Notes under the pieces: generated by a model
What the model saw: only the letters and a program-made list of their open reading frames with translations
Databases searched by the model: none
What the model was told of the DNA's origin: nothing
Origin: VFKU01 sp964620045
Lineage (GTDB): Bacteria > Hydrogenedentota > Hydrogenedentia > Hydrogenedentales > GCA-2746185
Reading direction: 5' to 3'
NCBI GenBank assembly: GCA_964620045.1
Contig: CAZUJL010000003.1
Coordinates: forward strand, 62,001-126,000
Length of the DNA: 64,000 bases
Program-made: the position numbers and the translations under genes
Shown here: positions 60,480-64,000 of the stretch, one piece after another
Position numbering within the stretch: position 1 is the stretch's first letter
Layout of the letters: every line of letters begins with the position of its first letter

Positions 60480-63463
60480 ACCAAGCGCCTGCACTGTTGT
60501 CATCCCCGCGAAAGCGGGGACCTCTCTGTGTGCGCGTGCTTTCATTTCTTCTTGTATTGATGTGCGCCGTTTATGCGCCGGTCTTCGCGCAGGATGAAAT
60601 TTCCGCCGAAGCCGCCGCGCTGTTCGAAGAAGACATCCGCCCGATCCTCGAAGAGACCTGCCAGAAATGCCACGGCAAGGAAGCCGATATCCGCGGCGGC
60701 CTGCGCCTGATGTCGCGCGCGAGCCTGCTCAAGGGCGGCGATCGCGGTCCGGCGGTGAATCTCGAAGACCCTTCCGCAAGCCTGCTGCTCGACATGATCT
60801 CGTGGAAAGACAAAGAGCACCAGATGCCGCCCACGGGCAAGCTGCAGCCGTGGGACATCGACGCCTTTACCGAATGGGTAAAGCTCGGCGCGCCGTGGCC
60901 GGGTTCGCCAGACGAAGCCGAAGGCGGTCTGCTCCACGGCCTCACGCGCGAATCGCCGGAGCTGTGGGCGTTTCGTCCCGTGCAAAATGTGCAGCCGCCG
61001 CACGTCAGCGACGCCGCGTGGACGCAGAACCCGATCGACGCGTTCATCCGCGCGAAGCTGGACGCCGCTGGCCTGAAACCCGCCGCGCCGGCGTCGAAAG
61101 AACAACTGATCCGCCGCCTGTACTACGACCTCACCGGTCTGCCGCCGACGCCGGAACAAGTGCGTGCATTTGAAGAAAACGCCGACCCCGCTGCGTACGA
61201 AAAACTCGTCGATGAACTTCTCGCGTCGCCGCGCTATGGCGAAAAGTGGGGGAGGAACTGGCTCGATCTCGTGCGCTATGCCGACTCGAACGGCTACGAG
61301 CGCGACTCGAACAAGCCCTTCATGTGGCGCTACCGCGATTATGTGATCGATTCCTTCAATTCCGATCGGCCCTACGACGAATTCGTGATCCAGCAACTTG
61401 CGGGCGACGAACTCGATCATCCCAACGCGGACTCGATCACGGCCACGGGTTTCTACCGCCTCGGTCTGTGGGACGACGAACCCGCCGACCCGGAGCTCGC
61501 GCGGTACGACGGGTTGGACGACGTGGTCGACACCACCAGCCGCGTGTTCCTCGGCCTGACGATGGGCTGCTGCCGTTGCCACGAGCACAAGCTTGATCCG
61601 CTGCCACAGTCCGATTACTACCGCTTCCTCGCGTTCTTCCAGGGCATTAAGCCGATGGAGCGCACCGACGGCAACGGCATTCTGCGCAGCATCCTCCCGC
61701 CAGACGAACAGCGCGCGTATGACGCCAAGGTTGAGGAAAAGCGCGAAGAAGAGTGGCGCATCACGAACGAGATGCAGGGGCTCGTCGAGGAGTTCAAGGC
61801 GGAACTCGCCAAGAAAAAACCGGAACTCATCGACGGAAAGGACATGAGCACCTCTGATCTCAACGGGCTCACGTTCCGCTTCTACCGCGATTCGTGGGAC
61901 ACGCTGCCCGATTTCGACATGCTCAAGCCGGAAGACAAAGGCCCGCTGCCCGGTAACTTCATCACCACCGCGCCCGCCACGCGCCCGAATTCCATCGGCT
62001 TCGTGTACGAAGCCAATCTCAACGTGCAGAACGACGGCGACTATGTATTCCTCGTCGAAGCGCTCGGCGGCGCGCGCTTGCTTGTGAACGGCCAGGAAGT
62101 GTTTGCGCGCCGCGAACTCGGCACGCACCGCGGCGAAGGTTCCGTCACGCTCAAGGCCGGCAATGTCCCGCTGCGCCTCGAATACTTCGTGAAAGACGGC
62201 CCGCCGCGTCTGCGCCTTGCCTGGGCGCCCGGCAACGCGAACTTCCGCGAGAATCTTTCGCGCGATGGCGCGGGCCTCGAAGACAACATGCGCAAGCTGA
62301 TTTCGCAGAACGGCGTCGAGATCCTCGGCGAGAAGAAGGCGAAGCGTCTCGATGAGTTGACCAAGGCGCGCGAAGACGTCCGCGGCCGCAAGATCGACGG
62401 CAAATGGGCGGCGGCGGTAAACGAAAACGGCCGCGATCCGATTCCGACGAACATACTCATCCGCGGCGACGCGCACTCGCCCGGCAAGGAAGTGACGCCC
62501 GGTTTCCCGGAAATTTTCCAGGTGGCCGACCCGGCGAAGCCCTCGCCCTATGCCAGCGATGAGACTTCCGGCCGCCGCCGCCAGCTCGCCGAGTGGATCG
62601 TGAATCCGTCGAACCCGATGACGGCGCGCGTAATGGTGAATCGCCTGTGGCAGTACCACTTCGGCCGCGGGATTGTGGAATCGAGCAGCAACTTCGGCAC
62701 GATCGGCGACAAGCCGACGCACCCCGAATTGCTCGACTGGCTCGCGACGGAATTTGTGCGCAGCGGCTGGCGCATCAAAGCCATGCACAAGCTCATGGTG
62801 ATGTCGAACACGTACAGGATGTCCAGCACCGGCAACGCGGACGCCCTCGCGAAGGATCCGCTGAACCGTCTGCTGTGGCGTTTCAACATGCGCCGGCTCA
62901 CGGCCGAAGAAGTGCGCGATTCGCTGCTCGCCGCCGGCGGCACGCTGAACCTCGCCATGCACGGCCCGGGCATCTATCCGAAACTCCCCGAGGAAGTCGT
63001 GCTCACCTCCTCGATGAACAAGAATCTCGTCGAATCCGGCACCTGGGGCAATTCCTCGCCCGAGGAAGCCGCGCGCCGCAGCGTGTATGTGCACATGAAA
63101 CGTTCGCTGCTGCTGCCGATGCTCACCGACTTTGACTTGGCGGAAACCGACGCGAGCTGCCCGGTTCGCTTCGCGACCACGCAGCCCACGCAGGCCCTCG
63201 GCATGCTCAACAGCACGTTCATTCACGAGCAGGCCGCGCTGCTGGCCGAGCGCCTCAGGCGCGACGCGCCCGCCGGACTCGAGGCGCAAGTGCGGCGTGG
63301 ATTTGAACTCGTGGCGTCGCGCCCGGCGCGTGACGACGAGGTCGCGGGCGGACTACAATTCCTTGATGAATCGCAGCGGCTAGACGGCCTGAGCGCCGAC
63401 GTGTCGCTGCAGCGGTTGTGTTTGTTGTTGTTGAATCTGAACGAGTTCGTGTACCTGGATTGA
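60476..63463 (+). CDS. Secreted PSCyt1/DUF1549/DUF1553 protein with a PA14-like module
   Basis: 995 residues if started at the GTG at 60476, which overlaps the DUF1501 stop and has AAAGGAAG seven bases upstream. A GTG at 60530, after a REP-like palindrome, would give a shorter, cleaner signal peptide (MRVLSFLLVLMCAVYAPVFAQ). One haem motif CQKCH (62-66). DUF1549 has IRRLYYDLTGLPPTPEQVRA, WLDLVRYADSNGYERDS and CCRCHEHKLDPL. A PA14-like sandwich lies in the middle (IGFVYEANLNVQNDGDYVFL, GGARLLVNGQEVF, LRLEYFVKDG). DUF1553 follows. It is paired with the DUF1501 gene starting 15 bases later. Confidence 0.92.
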   Translation: MNQAPALLSSPRKRGPLCVRVLSFLLVLMCAVYAPVFAQDEISAEAAALFEEDIRPILEETCQKCHGKEADIRGGLRLMSRASLLKGGDRGPAVNLEDPSASLLLDMISWKDKEHQMPPTGKLQPWDIDAFTEWVKLGAPWPGSPDEAEGGLLHGLTRESPELWAFRPVQNVQPPHVSDAAWTQNPIDAFIRAKLDAAGLKPAAPASKEQLIRRLYYDLTGLPPTPEQVRAFEENADPAAYEKLVDELLASPRYGEKWGRNWLDLVRYADSNGYERDSNKPFMWRYRDYVIDSFNSDRPYDEFVIQQLAGDELDHPNADSITATGFYRLGLWDDEPADPELARYDGLDDVVDTTSRVFLGLTMGCCRCHEHKLDPLPQSDYYRFLAFFQGIKPMERTDGNGILRSILPPDEQRAYDAKVEEKREEEWRITNEMQGLVEEFKAELAKKKPELIDGKDMSTSDLNGLTFRFYRDSWDTLPDFDMLKPEDKGPLPGNFITTAPATRPNSIGFVYEANLNVQNDGDYVFLVEALGGARLLVNGQEVFARRELGTHRGEGSVTLKAGNVPLRLEYFVKDGPPRLRLAWAPGNANFRENLSRDGAGLEDNMRKLISQNGVEILGEKKAKRLDELTKAREDVRGRKIDGKWAAAVNENGRDPIPTNILIRGDAHSPGKEVTPGFPEIFQVADPAKPSPYASDETSGRRRQLAEWIVNPSNPMTARVMVNRLWQYHFGRGIVESSSNFGTIGDKPTHPELLDWLATEFVRSGWRIKAMHKLMVMSNTYRMSSTGNADALAKDPLNRLLWRFNMRRLTAEEVRDSLLAAGGTLNLAMHGPGIYPKLPEEVVLTSSMNKNLVESGTWGNSSPEEAARRSVYVHMKRSLLLPMLTDFDLAETDASCPVRFATTQPTQALGMLNSTFIHEQAALLAERLRRDAPAGLEAQVRRGFELVASRPARDDEVAGGLQFLDESQRLDGLSADVSLQRLCLLLLNLNEFVYLD
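60503..60520. repeat. REP-like palindrome TCCCCGC-GAAA-GCGGGGA
   Basis: A perfect 7-bp stem with a GAAA tetraloop, flanked by GTCA, closely resembles common bacterial REP/RAYT-type palindromes. It lies either in the 50-bp gap before the next gene or inside its first codons, depending on which GTG is the start. Only one copy was found in the window. Confidence 0.65.
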
Positions 63464-63478
63464 CGCGAGGGCCGTACC

Positions 63479-64000
63479 ATGTCTGACACACCGGCGCGTA
63501 AACCGATCAATTCCTTCTGCGGCCGCACGCGCCGCGAATTTCTGCGCACCATTGGCGGCGGGTTCACCTCGCTTGCGCTCACCGATCTGCTCTCGCGCGA
63601 AGGCTTCCTGCAGAAACAGGTCTACGCCTCCGACGGCGTAACGCCGCTCGCCAATCCGCTCGCGCCGAAGCCGCCGATGATCGCGCAGCGCGCGAAAAGC
63701 TGCATCTTCCTGTTCATGTACGGCGGCCCGAGCCACGTCGACACCTTCGACAACAAACCGGAGCTGTTCAAATACGACGGCCAGACGATCAAGGTGAAAA
63801 CCTTCGGCCGCGGCGGCAAGAAAGACGAAGGCCGCGTCGTCGGGCCCAAGTGGAACTTTAAGCAGTACGGCCAATCGGGCGCGTGGGTGAGCGATCTCTT
63901 TCCGAACGTCGCCACCTGCGTGGATGACATCGCGTTTCTGAAATCGATGACGGCCGACTCGCCGATCCACGGCTCCGCGATGCTGATGATGAACTCCGGC
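63479..64000 (+). CDS. Tat-exported DUF1501 protein (3' end outside the window)
   Basis: 174 residues visible, ATG at 63479 with GAGGG eight bases upstream. Tat motif TRREFLRT (Arg18-Arg19). The family start FLFMYGGPSHVDTFDNKPEL is present, followed by KWNFKQYGQSGAWVSDLFPN and CVDDIAFLKSMTADSPIHGS. It completes the third cytochrome/DUF1501 pair. The C-terminus with the metal-site-like GEFGRTP segment lies beyond the edge. Confidence 0.92.
   Translation, partial: MSDTPARKPINSFCGRTRREFLRTIGGGFTSLALTDLLSREGFLQKQVYASDGVTPLANPLAPKPPMIAQRAKSCIFLFMYGGPSHVDTFDNKPELFKYDGQTIKVKTFGRGGKKDEGRVVGPKWNFKQYGQSGAWVSDLFPNVATCVDDIAFLKSMTADSPIHGSAMLMMNSG

Noticed and set aside
60542..63289. A 915-codon antisense open frame
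   Set aside because: Same reason: composition typical of an antisense shadow over a gene with clear domains.

Overview
The window reads as one contiguous piece of a GC-rich Gram-negative bacterial chromosome. Three consecutive gene pairs encode large Planctomycete-cytochrome/DUF1549/DUF1553 proteins and Tat-exported DUF1501 proteins. These occur with secreted Gfo/Idh/MocA oxidoreductases, GxxExxY and S23-like small proteins, and PQQ beta-propellers. This set is typical of Planctomycetota and neighbouring lineages such as Candidatus Hydrogenedentota. The phylum is an inference, because no rRNA or ribosomal protein gene is present. An RND pump with an outer-membrane lipoprotein shows a diderm envelope.

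Layout: 1-3174, a LamG surface protein (cut by the window edge) and a secreted oxidoreductase. 3258-9122, a complete RND efflux operon read leftward (adaptor, pump, outer-membrane factor). 9387-14945, a very large secreted Asp-box/Ig-repeat protein ending in a strong terminator. 15014-23625, a lipid-storage neighbourhood: a PhaR-type regulator, a phasin-like protein on the other side of a shared promoter/operator, a second phasin-like protein with a basic tail, two related alpha/beta hydrolases, a UbiB/ABC1 kinase, a wax ester synthase/DGAT and two related GNAT acetyltransferases. No PHA synthase is seen. 23684-30273, scattered metabolism: a secreted protein of unknown function, an SDR, a CrtI/retinol-saturase-like FAD enzyme, an exported double-VOC protein, a 2-hydroxyacid dehydrogenase and an exported epoxide hydrolase.

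30557-36593 holds the first cytochrome/DUF1501 pair followed by a sialidase-like protein. 36593-37271 is an insert between two convergent genes: an S23-type four-helix-bundle gene between inverted arrays of a 9-nt repeat. 37274-41300 has two tandem PQQ beta-propeller dehydrogenases with the same duplicated promoter; the second carries an in-frame TAG 67 codons before its natural end. 41401-45444 is a cyclase-kinase-WD40 fusion. 45592-53227 is a rightward sugar-catabolism cluster (Old Yellow Enzyme, cupin isomerase, TIM-barrel epimerase, Gfo/Idh dehydrogenase, bifunctional rhamnulose-1-phosphate aldolase/dehydrogenase). It is interrupted by a GxxExxY gene that is also framed by inverted short-period arrays, and by a GGCT-like gene. 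A PfkB kinase (54076-55107) faces away. 55241-64000 holds two further cytochrome/DUF1501 pairs, the last cut by the window edge.

The best candidate for something undescribed is the shared architecture of the two small inserts at 36593-37271 and 49035-49460. Unrelated small proteins each sit between inward-facing arrays of 9-10-nt repeats that begin just after a neighbour's stop codon and run up to or into the small gene's own start. This resembles 23S rRNA intervening sequences transplanted to protein operons. The second strong observation is a CTGC-N3-GCAG operator at the predicted start of the phasin-like transcript, in the divergent phasin/phaR promoter region.
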